Shown here: positions 26,007 through 35,648 of the stretch, one piece after another
Numbering within the stretch: the stretch's first letter is position 1
Layout of the letters: each line of letters begins with the position of its first letter
NCBI RefSeq assembly: GCF_000255455.1
Contig: NZ_JH621252.1
Location: forward strand, 83,358 to 147,357
DNA length: 64,000 nucleotides
Origin: Aquimarina agarilytica ZC1
GTDB taxonomy: Bacteria > Bacteroidota > Bacteroidia > Flavobacteriales > Flavobacteriaceae
Direction: 5' to 3'
Made by a program: the position numbers and the translations under genes
Notes under the pieces: generated by a model
What the model was told of the DNA's origin: nothing
Database searches by the model: none
The model's input: only the letters and a program-made list of their open reading frames with translations

Positions 26007-27236
26007 ATGTTAGAAAAAACTGAAATAGCTTACGAAAAAGCCATTTTAATTGGAATTGTTACACAAAATCAAAACGAAGATAAGCTAAAAGAATTTTTAG
26101 ATGAATTGGAGTTTTTGACCTTTACTGCAGGCGGTGAGGTGGTAAAACGTTTTACCCAAAAAATGCAGATGCCTAATTCAAAAACCTTTATTGGATCGGG
26201 TAAAATGGAAGAAGTACAGGCTTATGTGGAACAGCACGATATTGGAACGGTGGTGTTTGATGATGAGCTTACCCCTTCGCAACAAAAAAATATTGAAAAA
26301 ATTTTAAAAGCAAAAATTATTGATCGTACCAATTTGATCTTGGATATTTTTGCGCAGCGCGCCCAAACAAGTTATGCACGTACCCAAGTGGAACTGGCCC
26401 AATACCAGTATTTATTACCTCGATTGGCGGGTATGTGGACACACTTGGAGCGTCAAAAAGGAGGAATTGGAATGCGTGGTCCTGGAGAAACGGAAATTGA
26501 AACGGATAGACGTATTGTTCGTGATCGGATTTCCTTACTAAAAAACAAACTAAAAACCATTGACCGCCAAATGGCAACCCAACGTGGTAATCGTGGTAAA
26601 TTGGTACGTGTAGCTTTAGTCGGATATACCAACGTGGGGAAATCGACATTAATGAATGTGATTTCAAAAAGTAAGGTGTTTGCCGAAAATAAACTTTTTG
26701 CAACCTTGGATACTACGGTACGTAAAGTAGTTATTGGTAATTTACCTTTTTTACTAAGTGATACCGTTGGATTTATTAGAAAACTACCCACACAACTTGT
26801 CGAAAGTTTTAAAAGTACTCTTGATGAGGTAAGAGAAGCCGATCTTTTACTACATGTGGTTGATATTTCGCATCCGCAGTTTGAAGATCACATTGAATCC
26901 GTAAACACGATTTTAAACGAAATTGATTGTAAAGACAAGCGTACTATTATGGTGTTTAATAAAATCGACGCCTACACGCACGAAACCATTGACGACGACG
27001 ATTTAACTACCGAACCTACCAAGGCACACTACACTCTTGATGATTGGCAACAGACTTGGATGAGTAAAATTGGTGATAAAGCTTTGTTTATTTCGGCGGT
27101 GGAAAAGGAAAATATGGAGAGTTTCAGAAAACGTACCTATCAAGAGGTGAGAGATATTCATGTAACGCGATTCCCATACAATAACTTTTTATATCCAGAA
27201 GAATACGAAGAGTATTCCAATGGCGAAGAGAATTAG
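26007..27236 (+). CDS. hflX: GTPase HflX
   Basis: The 409-residue protein has the N-terminal HflX domain (GGEVVKRFTQKMQMPNSKTF, GSGKMEEV, VVFDDELTPSQQKNIEK), the GPGETEIETDRR linker motif and a GTPase domain with G1 GYTNVGKSTLMN, G3 DTVGFIRKLP and G4 NKID. HflX is a ribosome-associated GTPase that splits stalled or hibernating 70S ribosomes under stress. The start is ATG with a -7 box close upstream. Confidence 0.97.
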   Translation: MLEKTEIAYEKAILIGIVTQNQNEDKLKEFLDELEFLTFTAGGEVVKRFTQKMQMPNSKTFIGSGKMEEVQAYVEQHDIGTVVFDDELTPSQQKNIEKILKAKIIDRTNLILDIFAQRAQTSYARTQVELAQYQYLLPRLAGMWTHLERQKGGIGMRGPGETEIETDRRIVRDRISLLKNKLKTIDRQMATQRGNRGKLVRVALVGYTNVGKSTLMNVISKSKVFAENKLFATLDTTVRKVVIGNLPFLLSDTVGFIRKLPTQLVESFKSTLDEVREADLLLHVVDISHPQFEDHIESVNTILNEIDCKDKRTIMVFNKIDAYTHETIDDDDLTTEPTKAHYTLDDWQQTWMSKIGDKALFISAVEKENMESFRKRTYQEVRDIHVTRFPYNNFLYPEEYEEYSNGEEN

Positions 27237-27292
27237 TTGTCAGTTTTGTGTGGTGAGTTGTCTGTTATTTGTTTAATTACCAAATACAAATT

Positions 27293-27901
27293 ATGAAGAA
27301 AATAGTATTGATAACAATAACTATGTTTTTAATTATATCATGCAATAGTGATGATAAAGAAGCTAATGAAACCTTAGCTAATATAGATGTTGCTACTGGA
27401 ATGTATTTAAGGGGAAGTAAGACAACTGAACCTATAAGGCTAGGAAATCCTAATAATTTTAGTTCAAAAATACTAATCTACCCAAATCCATTTCAAAGTG
27501 TAATTACTTTACAAAGTGGCACACCCACAGATTTATGGGTGGTTCCAGTAAGAGCAGAAAAAATAAATCAAACTATAGATTATACTTCAGTTTTAAACGC
27601 TAATTCGTTTACAGAAAATACTGTTGAAAATAAGGCTATTTTAAAATTAGACCTCCGAAAAGAAGAAAAAGAAACAGCTGAAGAGATTCCCACTAATGAG
27701 GAAAAAGAAAATCCATTTAGTGTAGCAGATTTTAATCCGAATGGTTTTACAAGTGAAAATGATTTGGATTTTTCAGAATTAAAATCTGGAAGCTTTTACA
27801 AAGTTTTTGTAAAAATAGAGGGTAAATTGTATTGGGATATTATTTATAAATCCGGTCAGGAAAATGATCTCAAAGTTTTTGAAGATTTATGGGGTATTTA
27901 G
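27293..27901 (+). CDS. Small lipoprotein with a T9SS-CTD-like YPNPF motif
   Basis: The 202-residue protein starts MKKIVLITITMFLIISCNSD, a lipoprotein signal with lipobox Cys17. The mature part has ILIYPNPFQSVITLQ near residues 60-74, which resembles the start of a T9SS sorting domain, but it is internal and not followed by the usual C-terminal strands. A Glu/Lys-rich linker and a second domain follow (FSELKSGSFYKVFVKIEGKL). It is probably anchored in a membrane; function unknown. The ATG at 27293 is preferred over the TTG at 27269. Confidence 0.7.
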   Translation: MKKIVLITITMFLIISCNSDDKEANETLANIDVATGMYLRGSKTTEPIRLGNPNNFSSKILIYPNPFQSVITLQSGTPTDLWVVPVRAEKINQTIDYTSVLNANSFTENTVENKAILKLDLRKEEKETAEEIPTNEEKENPFSVADFNPNGFTSENDLDFSELKSGSFYKVFVKIEGKLYWDIIYKSGQENDLKVFEDLWGI

Positions 27902-27931
27902 ATATCTTTTAATTAATATTAAAATTTTACA

Positions 27932-28696
27932 ATGAAAATCATATCATATAACGTAAACGGAATTCGCGCGGCCTTAAAAAAAGGCTTTATAGACTGGCTT
28001 ACTAGTGCCGATCCCGACGTAATTTGTTTGCAAGAAATAAAAGCGCAGGAAGATCAATTGGATTTATCTATTTTTCATGATGCGGGCTACAAGTATTGCT
28101 ACTGGTATAGTGCCCAAAAAAAAGGCTATAGCGGAGTAGCCATTTTATCCAAAACCGAACCCAATCATATCGAATACGGAACAGGTATTGAACATATGGA
28201 TTTTGAAGGCCGTAATATTCGTGCTGACTTTGATGGTGTTTCGGTAATGAGTATGTACTTACCAAGTGGCACCAACAGCGCACGATTGGAGCATAAATTC
28301 AAGTATATGGATGATATTTTGGAGTACTTAACCGAATTACGAAAAAGCATTCCTAATTTAATAGTTTGTGGGGATTACAATATTTGCCATGAGCCTATTG
28401 ATATTCATGACCCCGTACGTTTAAAAAAGGTATCTGGTTTTTTACCCGAAGAGCGCGAATGGTTAAGCAAATTTATAGCCAGTGGTTTTGTGGATACTTT
28501 TCGTGAATTTAACAACGAACCACATCAATACAGCTGGTGGAGTTACCGTGCCAATGCTAGAGGCAATAATAAAGGTTGGCGTATTGATTATAATATGGCT
28601 ACCGAACCCTTACGGGAGAAGCTAACGCGTGCGGTAATTTTACCCGAAGCTAAGCATAGTGACCACTGCCCTATTGTGGTTGAACTAACAGCTTAG
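27932..28696 (+). CDS. xth: Exodeoxyribonuclease III
   Basis: The 254-residue protein has the AP-endonuclease/exonuclease III motifs in order: SYNVNGIRAALKKG, CLQEIKA (catalytic Glu), YSGVAILSK, CGDYNICHEPIDI, WRIDYN and the final SDHCPIV. It removes 3' blocking groups and cuts at abasic sites in base excision repair. It starts 30 bases after the lipoprotein gene and its tail overlaps the convergent DUF1697 gene by 12 bases. Confidence 0.95.
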   Translation: MKIISYNVNGIRAALKKGFIDWLTSADPDVICLQEIKAQEDQLDLSIFHDAGYKYCYWYSAQKKGYSGVAILSKTEPNHIEYGTGIEHMDFEGRNIRADFDGVSVMSMYLPSGTNSARLEHKFKYMDDILEYLTELRKSIPNLIVCGDYNICHEPIDIHDPVRLKKVSGFLPEEREWLSKFIASGFVDTFREFNNEPHQYSWWSYRANARGNNKGWRIDYNMATEPLREKLTRAVILPEAKHSDHCPIVVELTA

Positions 28697-29227
28697 CTCA
28701 ACAAGTTTTACTACCGTTTTCCAGTTTCGGGTGGTTGCTGAAACTTTCAATTTGGTTTCAAAAAAGGTATTACTCAACTTCGATTTATGGTATTTATCTT
28801 GACAACAAAGATAAACTACCTGATCCTTTAGTATGAATTGATCAGCCCCTGTGGGGTATGATGTTATTTTTACAAGGTGTTCCGAATTCGGAATACCTTG
28901 TAAAAATGTTACATGTAATTGATCGACACTCACAGTCTCCTCATTTAAAAAAGGATTTGCTTTTGCGGCCTGTTGCATATCATTGGCAATAATAACTACT
29001 ACAGGAACCTCAAAACCATAGACTTTTAAAATGGCTTGCTCAATTTTGGAAGCTGTTTTGATAGTATCCAATGCAGCATTTGAATTAAAAATCACATTAC
29101 CACTCTGTATATACGTCACTACATCGGTAAAACCTAAGTCTTCAAATAAGACTTTTAAGTCTTTCATGTGTACTTTTCGTTTTCCGCCTACATTGATTCC
29201 TCGTATTAATGCAATTCTTTTTTTCAT
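28685..29227 (-). CDS. DUF1697 domain-containing protein
   Basis: The 180-residue protein starts MKKRIALIRGINVGGKRKVH and continues with LFEDLGFTDVVTYIQSGNVI, the hallmark of DUF1697 (ALLRGINVGG...Lk.lf..lGf..V.TYIqSGNV.F). It is a cytoplasmic protein of unknown biochemical role, widespread in bacteria as a single gene. It overlaps the xth stop region on the opposite strand. Confidence 0.92.
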   Translation of the reverse strand: MKKRIALIRGINVGGKRKVHMKDLKVLFEDLGFTDVVTYIQSGNVIFNSNAALDTIKTASKIEQAILKVYGFEVPVVVIIANDMQQAAKANPFLNEETVSVDQLHVTFLQGIPNSEHLVKITSYPTGADQFILKDQVVYLCCQDKYHKSKLSNTFFETKLKVSATTRNWKTVVKLVELSC

Positions 29228-29261
29228 ATAATTAATTTCAATAGTTGTTACTCACATTTAT

Positions 29262-30068
29262 TTAATTCAAATGATTATCCAAACGTTCTGCTAATTGCTT
29301 GTAATTGATATATCCATTGGACAACAACACTTTAGCATCTTCAGTTTCTAATACTAATGATGGCATGCCTCTAATGCCATTTTGCTTGTAATTTTGAAAT
29401 TCCTTTTCTGCCATTTCTCTATAAATAGGATCACTCATGTATACCTTAAAAGCTTCGGCATTAAACCCAATTTTTGTGGCACAATTAGCAATACCATCAA
29501 TATCAATGGTGTCCATTCCATCGGCATAAATAGCATCAAGCAATAGCTTCGCAAAAGCGACTTGACTTTCGGGTTGTTTATCTTTTACCACACAAAGTGC
29601 AATGGATCCCCAAGTGGAATCTAAAGTCATTTTGCCTTCGCTAAAAACGTCTTTTAAAAAGGCTTCACCAAATTTAGCTCCTGTTAATGCCTCGACACTC
29701 TTATAAGCTCCCGATTTAATATGGGGTGCCACATCATTTACATAACCTGCCCTATTTCCTAAAAATAAACCTCCGCTCACAACTTCAATGCTTAAATCAT
29801 CTTTATAAGCTTCTTTAACTGCGGCAATCACAGGACTAAACCCAAAACACCACCCACAGAGAGCGTCATAATAATACACTAGTTTAGCTTTCTTTTTTTC
29901 AATCATAGTTATTTTGTTTGTTTTGTTCGGTATTGAAACTGTTGTAGTGCTGCAAACTCCTGTTTCAATATCACAGGCATAACTTTTATGATCAGATCCC
30001 ACCTTCTGCGAAAGCATCCCCTGCATTAAAACCACTTGAATAACAACTGCTACAACTAATCGTTCCAT
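29262..30068 (-). CDS. DsbA-family thiol-disulfide oxidoreductase
   Basis: The thioredoxin-fold domain starts around residue 55 (MIEKKKAKLVYYYDALCGWC) with active site CGWC, the FrnE/DsbA-like insertion and the cis-proline loop GIRGMPSLVL. The first 54 residues contain a weak hydrophobic stretch (LVVAVVIQVVLM) and a small Cys pair (CDIETGVC) and may be extra. An alternative ATG start at 29906 would give 214 residues, matching cytoplasmic FrnE-like proteins. Either way it handles disulfide exchange. Confidence 0.85.
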   Translation of the reverse strand: MERLVVAVVIQVVLMQGMLSQKVGSDHKSYACDIETGVCSTTTVSIPNKTNKITMIEKKKAKLVYYYDALCGWCFGFSPVIAAVKEAYKDDLSIEVVSGGLFLGNRAGYVNDVAPHIKSGAYKSVEALTGAKFGEAFLKDVFSEGKMTLDSTWGSIALCVVKDKQPESQVAFAKLLLDAIYADGMDTIDIDGIANCATKIGFNAEAFKVYMSDPIYREMAEKEFQNYKQNGIRGMPSLVLETEDAKVLLSNGYINYKQLAERLDNHLN

Positions 30069-30290
30069 TATTTTTTTAAACTAATTTACTAAAAAGCAGC
30101 ACTTTATATTCCATTAGGATTCTTTTTTGATTTTTTTACGAATACATCAATAATTCCTTATTAAAATTCTCAATTTCAAAACAATAAACCATTTTAACCC
30201 CTGTAAGATTATTCAATTTAAAGCAATTGCTATGTTCTAATAAAAAAGTAACTTTCGGTTAGAAAAAATAATGCTATTAAATTTCGATAA

Positions 30291-31325
30291 ATGAAGTACA
30301 CAAACCTACCTGGAACAGAAATTAATGTTAGTAAACTATGTTTAGGAACCATGACATGGGGTATTCAAAACACGGAAGCCGAGGGACATGCACAAATGGA
30401 TTTTGCTACCGAAAATGGCATCAATTTTTTTGATGCTGCCGAATTATATCCGACTCCTTTTGATATAAAAAAACAAGGAGATACCGAACGAATTATTGGG
30501 ACTTGGTTAAAGAAGAATAACAATAGAGATAAAGTTGTGGTTGCAAGTAAAATTGTTGGACCTCGGGCTTTTGTTAAAGAGATTAGAAATACCATTGATT
30601 TTAGTAAAGCCTCGTTGGATGATGCCATTCATAAATCATTAACCCGATTACAAACCGATTATATTGATTTATACCAACTGCATTGGCCAGAACGGAATAC
30701 CAATTTTTTTGGAATTTTAGACTATAAACATCAAGAGGACGAAGCTTGGTCGGATAACTTTAAAGAAGTGCTCCACAGATTAGAAGGCTATGTGAAACAA
30801 GGAAAAATAAGACATATTGGTGTATCTAACGAATCACCGTACGGACTGATGCGTTATGTGGAAGAAGCCCGAAATGGCGCTAAAAAAATAAGTACCGTAC
30901 AAAACCCTTATAGTTTACTAAACCGTAAAGACGAAATTGGCTTAACCGAAGTGCTCCATCGAGAAAAAGTGGGTTATTTAGCCTATTCGCCACTCGGTTT
31001 TGGACAATTAACGGGTAAATATTTAGATGAAACTCCTGCTAATGGACGGGTGACCAAATACCCTCAATTTAGCCGCTACCATAACGAACAATCATTTGAG
31101 GCTACCCGTGCGTATCGAGAGGTAGCTCAAAAACATGGATTAAGTTTAACCGACATGTCCTTAGCCTTTATTAATCAGCAAAGCTTTGTAACCAGCAACA
31201 TTATTGGGGCTACATCTGTTGCACAATTAAAGGAAAATATAGGCAGTATCGATTTGATCCTTTCGGAAGAAGTGCTAAAAGATATTAATGCAGTGCATAA
31301 AAAATATCCTAATCCTGCGCCATAA
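30291..31325 (+). CDS. Aldo/keto reductase (Tas-like)
   Basis: The 344-residue TIM-barrel protein has the AKR catalytic tetrad in context: Asp and Tyr in FFDAAELYPTP, Lys in VVVASKIVG and His in LYQLHWPE. The NADPH-binding C-terminal part reads SNIIGATSVAQLKENI. The PFDIKKQGDTERIIGTWLKK insertion matches the Tas/YghZ-like subgroup. It reduces carbonyls with NADPH; the substrate is unknown. It is monocistronic and followed by a strong terminator. Confidence 0.92.
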   Translation: MKYTNLPGTEINVSKLCLGTMTWGIQNTEAEGHAQMDFATENGINFFDAAELYPTPFDIKKQGDTERIIGTWLKKNNNRDKVVVASKIVGPRAFVKEIRNTIDFSKASLDDAIHKSLTRLQTDYIDLYQLHWPERNTNFFGILDYKHQEDEAWSDNFKEVLHRLEGYVKQGKIRHIGVSNESPYGLMRYVEEARNGAKKISTVQNPYSLLNRKDEIGLTEVLHREKVGYLAYSPLGFGQLTGKYLDETPANGRVTKYPQFSRYHNEQSFEATRAYREVAQKHGLSLTDMSLAFINQQSFVTSNIIGATSVAQLKENIGSIDLILSEEVLKDINAVHKKYPNPAP

Positions 31326-31353
31326 AAGTAATTAAACTAGAGATTAATATAGG

Positions 31354-31376
31354 AAGGGTGTTTTTTTGACACCCTT
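31354..31376 (+). terminator. Intrinsic terminator after the aldo/keto reductase gene
   Basis: AAGGGTGT, seven-base T-rich loop, ACACCCTT and a T-run. Confidence 0.85.
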
Positions 31377-31423
31377 TTTTTGTGCATTTTTTTTAACTAT
31401 GTTAAATGCCCTGCGTCTGCAAC

Positions 31424-31495
31424 AAGAAAAAGATATTGGTTCGAGTAAAATTCTGCAAGAATTTTGTATCGAGAATCATCTTTTTCGTATCAAAA
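31424..31495 (+). repeat. 72-bp direct repeat, left copy flanking the second toxin cassette
   Basis: Matches 37118-37189 with 4 mismatches in 72. Shared blocks include ATATTGGTTCGA and AAATTCTGCAAGAATTTTG. It lies in the 350-base gap between the terminator and the Sel1/T9SS gene; the rest of that gap shows no gene. Confidence 0.85.
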
Positions 31496-31732
31496 CTCTA
31501 TTTAAATACAAGCATTTTTACTACAAAAAAAATGTACCTACACTTGAATATTGACGTTTACCCTCAATTTCGGGACCACTTACCAAAAGGTTAGTTATAA
31601 GAAAAGGCCTGTTAAATAATTTACAATTAACTTATTTTTAGCATTATAATTTATTCTCTTTTTTTCTTGCCCGCCAAAATACTTAAGTATAGCTTTATTA
31701 CAAGGTTATAGTAAAAACCAACTTAATTGACT

Positions 31733-33241
31733 ATGAAAAAACAAATTAACACCTTCCTTTTGAGTGTTTCATTAGGAGTGCTAACAGTGCACACTCATGC
31801 CCAAACCGAAATTACTAACGACTGCTATTTGCAAGTAAATAGGGTAAAAGAACTACTTGTAGGTTCCGATACCGTTATAAAAAATGAAGCAGCCGCCATT
31901 AGTTTATTACAACAATGTGTAGTCCAAAACGATGCCCAAGCCCAGTATATTTTAGGATTGCTACACAAAAAAGGTATAGGTATGCCCGTAAATGAACATG
32001 AAGCCTTTAAATACATTGAGCTAGCCGCCAAGCAAGATTACCCTGAAGCAGTCTGCGAATTAGGCGTATTGTATAAGGATGGTATTGGGTGTACCCTAAA
32101 TTTTGACACCGCCATAGCTTATTTTTCCAAAGCCGAAGCCTTGGGTTACAGTAAAGGATCCTATAGTATTGGTTACTTATATTTTAAGGGACTTGGGAGT
32201 ATTGAACAAGATTATGCTAAAGCTATTGAATGGTTTGCCAAAAGTGATTACCCTATGGCACAACATTGGTTAGGGATTTGTAATTATTTTGGCTATGGTA
32301 TGCCCGTAAATAAACAAAAAGCTATGGAATTGCTTTTAACTAATGAACACACTACTAATAGTGCAGTATTGGCTGAGCATTTAGAAACAAATGCTGACTT
32401 ATTAGATTTAGGTATCCAAAAAGAAAACACCTTAAAAGCTACCGAATTTAGTACCTCAAAAATTAACGAAGTAGTAAGTACTACAGCTGAGCAAGGAGCA
32501 GAAGAAGCTATTGAAATTAGCAAAGCTACCTTAACTGGCGAATGGAAAGGAAAGTTAATAGAATTGGATTGGGCAGGTAAACGCATGAACCGTAGTTTTC
32601 CTATAACACTTAATTTAACTAAAAACAAACAAACACAAGATTTAGATTACAGCGTAGCTGTAAACAATACAACAAGCACGAGCTATGGAATTTTTTTAGA
32701 CGACAATTTTTATTTCGATGACTTTAGCATGGCTTTGCCAAGGTTGTATCAAGATGATGCAGTAAAATATACATTAGACTACAATGTACTCTCCATAAAC
32801 ACGATTGAAATTAAAGAGATCAATAATATCCGTTATTTAGTAGCTAATGTAGATACTCAAGTAACAGATTGGAATGAGCCAGGTCCGCCGATGTTGGTCG
32901 TATTAGGAAACACCAAAGCCTTAACCGATAATGGGCAAGAAATTGACCAGGATGTTATTGAAGCCTTAGCGCAATTGCAAGATGTTAGTTTTATCACCCT
33001 GTATCCCAATCCATTTAAAAACGATTTATTAATTCAGTACGATTTAGCCCAGGATAGTGTAACCAGTGTGGAACTCTACAGTTTTGCAGGGGAGTTTACC
33101 AAAACTATTGTGGCAAACCAAACCCAAACCGCAGGGAACCATTTATACCACGTAAATGGCAGTGCATACCCTAAAGGGCTTTATGTAGTACGTGTAACAG
33201 CAAACAACAGTATACACACCAAATTAATTATCAAAGAATAA
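31733..33241 (+). CDS. Sel1-repeat protein with T9SS type A sorting domain, second cassette
   Basis: The 502-residue paralogue of the protein at 11904 has the same order: signal peptide ending in THAQ, four Sel1-like repeats (AQYILGLLHKKGIG, AVCELGVLYKDGIG, GSYSIGYLYFKGLG, AQHWLGICNYFGYG), a middle beta domain (LTGEWKGKLIELDWAG) and the DWNEPGPPMLVVLGNTKALT block. It ends in a T9SS type A domain from LYPNPFKNDLLIQYDL to KLIIKE. Identity is very high in the last 150 residues. It is followed 22 bases later by a different toxin. The ATG at 31733 is preferred over a TTG two codons earlier. Confidence 0.88.
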   Translation: MKKQINTFLLSVSLGVLTVHTHAQTEITNDCYLQVNRVKELLVGSDTVIKNEAAAISLLQQCVVQNDAQAQYILGLLHKKGIGMPVNEHEAFKYIELAAKQDYPEAVCELGVLYKDGIGCTLNFDTAIAYFSKAEALGYSKGSYSIGYLYFKGLGSIEQDYAKAIEWFAKSDYPMAQHWLGICNYFGYGMPVNKQKAMELLLTNEHTTNSAVLAEHLETNADLLDLGIQKENTLKATEFSTSKINEVVSTTAEQGAEEAIEISKATLTGEWKGKLIELDWAGKRMNRSFPITLNLTKNKQTQDLDYSVAVNNTTSTSYGIFLDDNFYFDDFSMALPRLYQDDAVKYTLDYNVLSINTIEIKEINNIRYLVANVDTQVTDWNEPGPPMLVVLGNTKALTDNGQEIDQDVIEALAQLQDVSFITLYPNPFKNDLLIQYDLAQDSVTSVELYSFAGEFTKTIVANQTQTAGNHLYHVNGSAYPKGLYVVRVTANNSIHTKLIIKE

Positions 33242-33263
33242 CCAACTGAATTACATATATAAA

Positions 33264-35648
33264 ATGAAAAAACTATTAAAATATACATTAACCTTCCTAT
33301 GTGTAATAGGAGGTTACTTAAACATAAATGCCCAGTATAATGAAAGTGGCGGTGGTTTTATTTCAATTCCTACTACTAGGCCTAATGGACCTGTAAATAA
33401 GCCGAAAGCTGATGAAGAAAAAGGAAATTTTAAAGTTGTTTTTAAGCCATCTTTAAAAGTATATCATAATAAAGCTAGGTTACCAGATTTCCCTAGTGAT
33501 AATGTAGGCTACAATAGTTCAACATGTGAACTCCCTCCATGTAATGATGGACCAAACAATCCTTTCATACCTCCAAGAGGATTTCCTGGAGGCCCAATAC
33601 CAGCAGACCCAAATCGACCATCTGATCGCGAATTTGATAATCCATTCAATCAACCATCAAATGATCCATTCAATCCAAATTATGACCCAAATTATAATCC
33701 CCAAGAAATTTCCAGTAAAGACTTGTTAGAAGCATGGGAAGATCTTTTTCCCAAAGATTGGAGTTTTAATAATGTTTTTAAAAAAAATATTCAAAGATTA
33801 AGATCTGAGGGAAATGAAAGAATAACAGATTGGATGAATATAAATTCCCCCACTTTTAACAAGAAAAAATATGAATCTTTCGGAGAAGCTTTTTCAGATT
33901 TCAGCTTATTCAGGTCTGGTCTAATTTTAGCACAACTAGAAAGAGACGCTATTTACAAATGTACTCAAAATATAGATAAATTCAGAGAAGATTTTTTCAA
34001 AGCAAGTGATAGGATGAGTGTTATAAACAAAAATAGTACTGAATACAAAAATTTAATTAAAAGAAAAAACAGTTTATACTTAAATATCCTTAATGAATAT
34101 AAAGCTATAGATGGTATAAATAAAGGTTATAACAAAGCTGAATGGTTAAGTAGACTTGCAAAAGAACAAGGAGATCATTTTTTTAGAAAATCCAGTAAAA
34201 AAATAATAAATAGTACCGATGATAATGCAAAAGCTACTTTGTACAGAATTAAAGATGCAACAGCAGTAGGTCCAAGAGATTATTTTTTTAATAGTACTAC
34301 TGATAAAAGAGATGATATAGCCAATGATGCTAAAAAATTTAGTGATATTATAACCGAAACAGATAATGTTGATTATGGTTTACTTAAATTAGAAACTGAT
34401 CAAAGAGGTAATACCGATTTACGCTCTTGGTTAGATAACAATAAAAAAGCAGTTGTTGACTATTTTGAAATTAATAATAATTCAAAGGGAGCATCACATT
34501 GTATGCGTTATTTGTTTAAAACATGGTCTAATAAAGAAGATTTTGTAACCCCAACCGAATTTTATAAATCTGTATCCAAGGCAGGTTTCCAGACAAGCTC
34601 AAAACCTAATTTAGCATTAAGTGCTAAGCCTTCGCAACAAGCAATTGATATTGGATATTTAGGTTTTAGCAATGTATTGCATGCTTTTTTTGATGGCCGA
34701 AATGATGCATTTGCCAACCAATTTAAAGGCTACATTATAAATGATATGTTTAAGGTAAATGGGTTACCCTCAAGCATTCAATTTGAATTTTTAGGGGCAA
34801 CTTTTGATTTTGGTATTACAAATGGCCGTACTAATGATGTTGTTTTTGTAGGTGATAACGGAAGGACATTACTAAACAATGGATTTAATACTACCGAGGT
34901 GATTAAGGAAATTGGGAAGGGGAATGATTTTGGGTCACTATCTACTAGTGATGATAAATTTACAAAATTTGCTTTGGAAGAATTAAAAAGTGGATCGGAA
35001 GTTGATTTTCCTAACCAAATAATAATTGAAAAATCTATAATAGAAGAAAGACCTGATATATTGTGTGTGTATAATAAATTGAAAACAACTAACGGTGGTT
35101 TGTTTAGGAGAACATTTAATATTTTTAGTAAAAGTGGAGAGTATAATTTAGTTTTAAGAATGAAACATAACAACAGAGCTGCTGTTGCTGTTACAGATGC
35201 AAAATCAATAGATGAAAATGGTTCAGTTTTTATAAATTTTGACCCTTTAAGGTCTTCAGGTATAAGTAATATTGAAATTGCAGCTACAATATTACATGAA
35301 GGAATACATGCTGAGTTATTTAGATTAGTACATGCAAACGAACCTAATGTAAAAATAGAAGAAAGAGAAAGAATATTAGAATTGGCTTATATTTATAGAA
35401 ATTCAAATGATTTAAAGCACGAGAGCCAACATATCCATATGACAGAAATATATGTTAAGCCAATTGCTCAAGCATTAAGAAATTTGCAAGGAAATAGATT
35501 TAGTGTTGATCATTATATGCACTTGGCATGGGAAGGATTGCTTCCATACTCTTCATCTAAGATTAGACCAAGTAAAGAACAATTAACCGAATGGGCAGAA
35601 AAAAGAAGTATTATTGAAAACTCAAAAAATGACTTAAAATGCGATTAA
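33264..35648 (+). CDS. Secreted toxin-like protein with C-terminal zincin (HExxH) domain
   Basis: The 794-residue protein has a signal peptide (ending INAQ, residue 24) followed at once by YNESGGG, the motif also found in the PoNe toxin. A Pro/Asn-rich linker (NPFIPPRGFPGGPI; NYDPNYNP) follows, then a long helical middle. The C-terminal metallopeptidase-like domain has ATILHEGIHAELFR, an HExxH zinc site at His678-Glu679-His682; further His/Glu residues at HESQHIHMTE (719-728) are candidate third ligands. It has no T9SS domain. The 3' end overlaps the next lipoprotein gene by 10 bases. A toxin role is inferred from domain and context; the substrate is unknown. Confidence 0.82.
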   Translation: MKKLLKYTLTFLCVIGGYLNINAQYNESGGGFISIPTTRPNGPVNKPKADEEKGNFKVVFKPSLKVYHNKARLPDFPSDNVGYNSSTCELPPCNDGPNNPFIPPRGFPGGPIPADPNRPSDREFDNPFNQPSNDPFNPNYDPNYNPQEISSKDLLEAWEDLFPKDWSFNNVFKKNIQRLRSEGNERITDWMNINSPTFNKKKYESFGEAFSDFSLFRSGLILAQLERDAIYKCTQNIDKFREDFFKASDRMSVINKNSTEYKNLIKRKNSLYLNILNEYKAIDGINKGYNKAEWLSRLAKEQGDHFFRKSSKKIINSTDDNAKATLYRIKDATAVGPRDYFFNSTTDKRDDIANDAKKFSDIITETDNVDYGLLKLETDQRGNTDLRSWLDNNKKAVVDYFEINNNSKGASHCMRYLFKTWSNKEDFVTPTEFYKSVSKAGFQTSSKPNLALSAKPSQQAIDIGYLGFSNVLHAFFDGRNDAFANQFKGYIINDMFKVNGLPSSIQFEFLGATFDFGITNGRTNDVVFVGDNGRTLLNNGFNTTEVIKEIGKGNDFGSLSTSDDKFTKFALEELKSGSEVDFPNQIIIEKSIIEERPDILCVYNKLKTTNGGLFRRTFNIFSKSGEYNLVLRMKHNNRAAVAVTDAKSIDENGSVFINFDPLRSSGISNIEIAATILHEGIHAELFRLVHANEPNVKIEERERILELAYIYRNSNDLKHESQHIHMTEIYVKPIAQALRNLQGNRFSVDHYMHLAWEGLLPYSSSKIRPSKEQLTEWAEKRSIIENSKNDLKCD

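Noticed and set aside
26317-26791. Two overlapping frames antisense to hflX
   Set aside because: hflX is fully supported by its GTPase motifs; these are shadows.
34778-35173. 131-codon frame antisense to the zincin toxin
   Set aside because: Hydrophobic shadow of an AT-rich coding region on the opposite strand.
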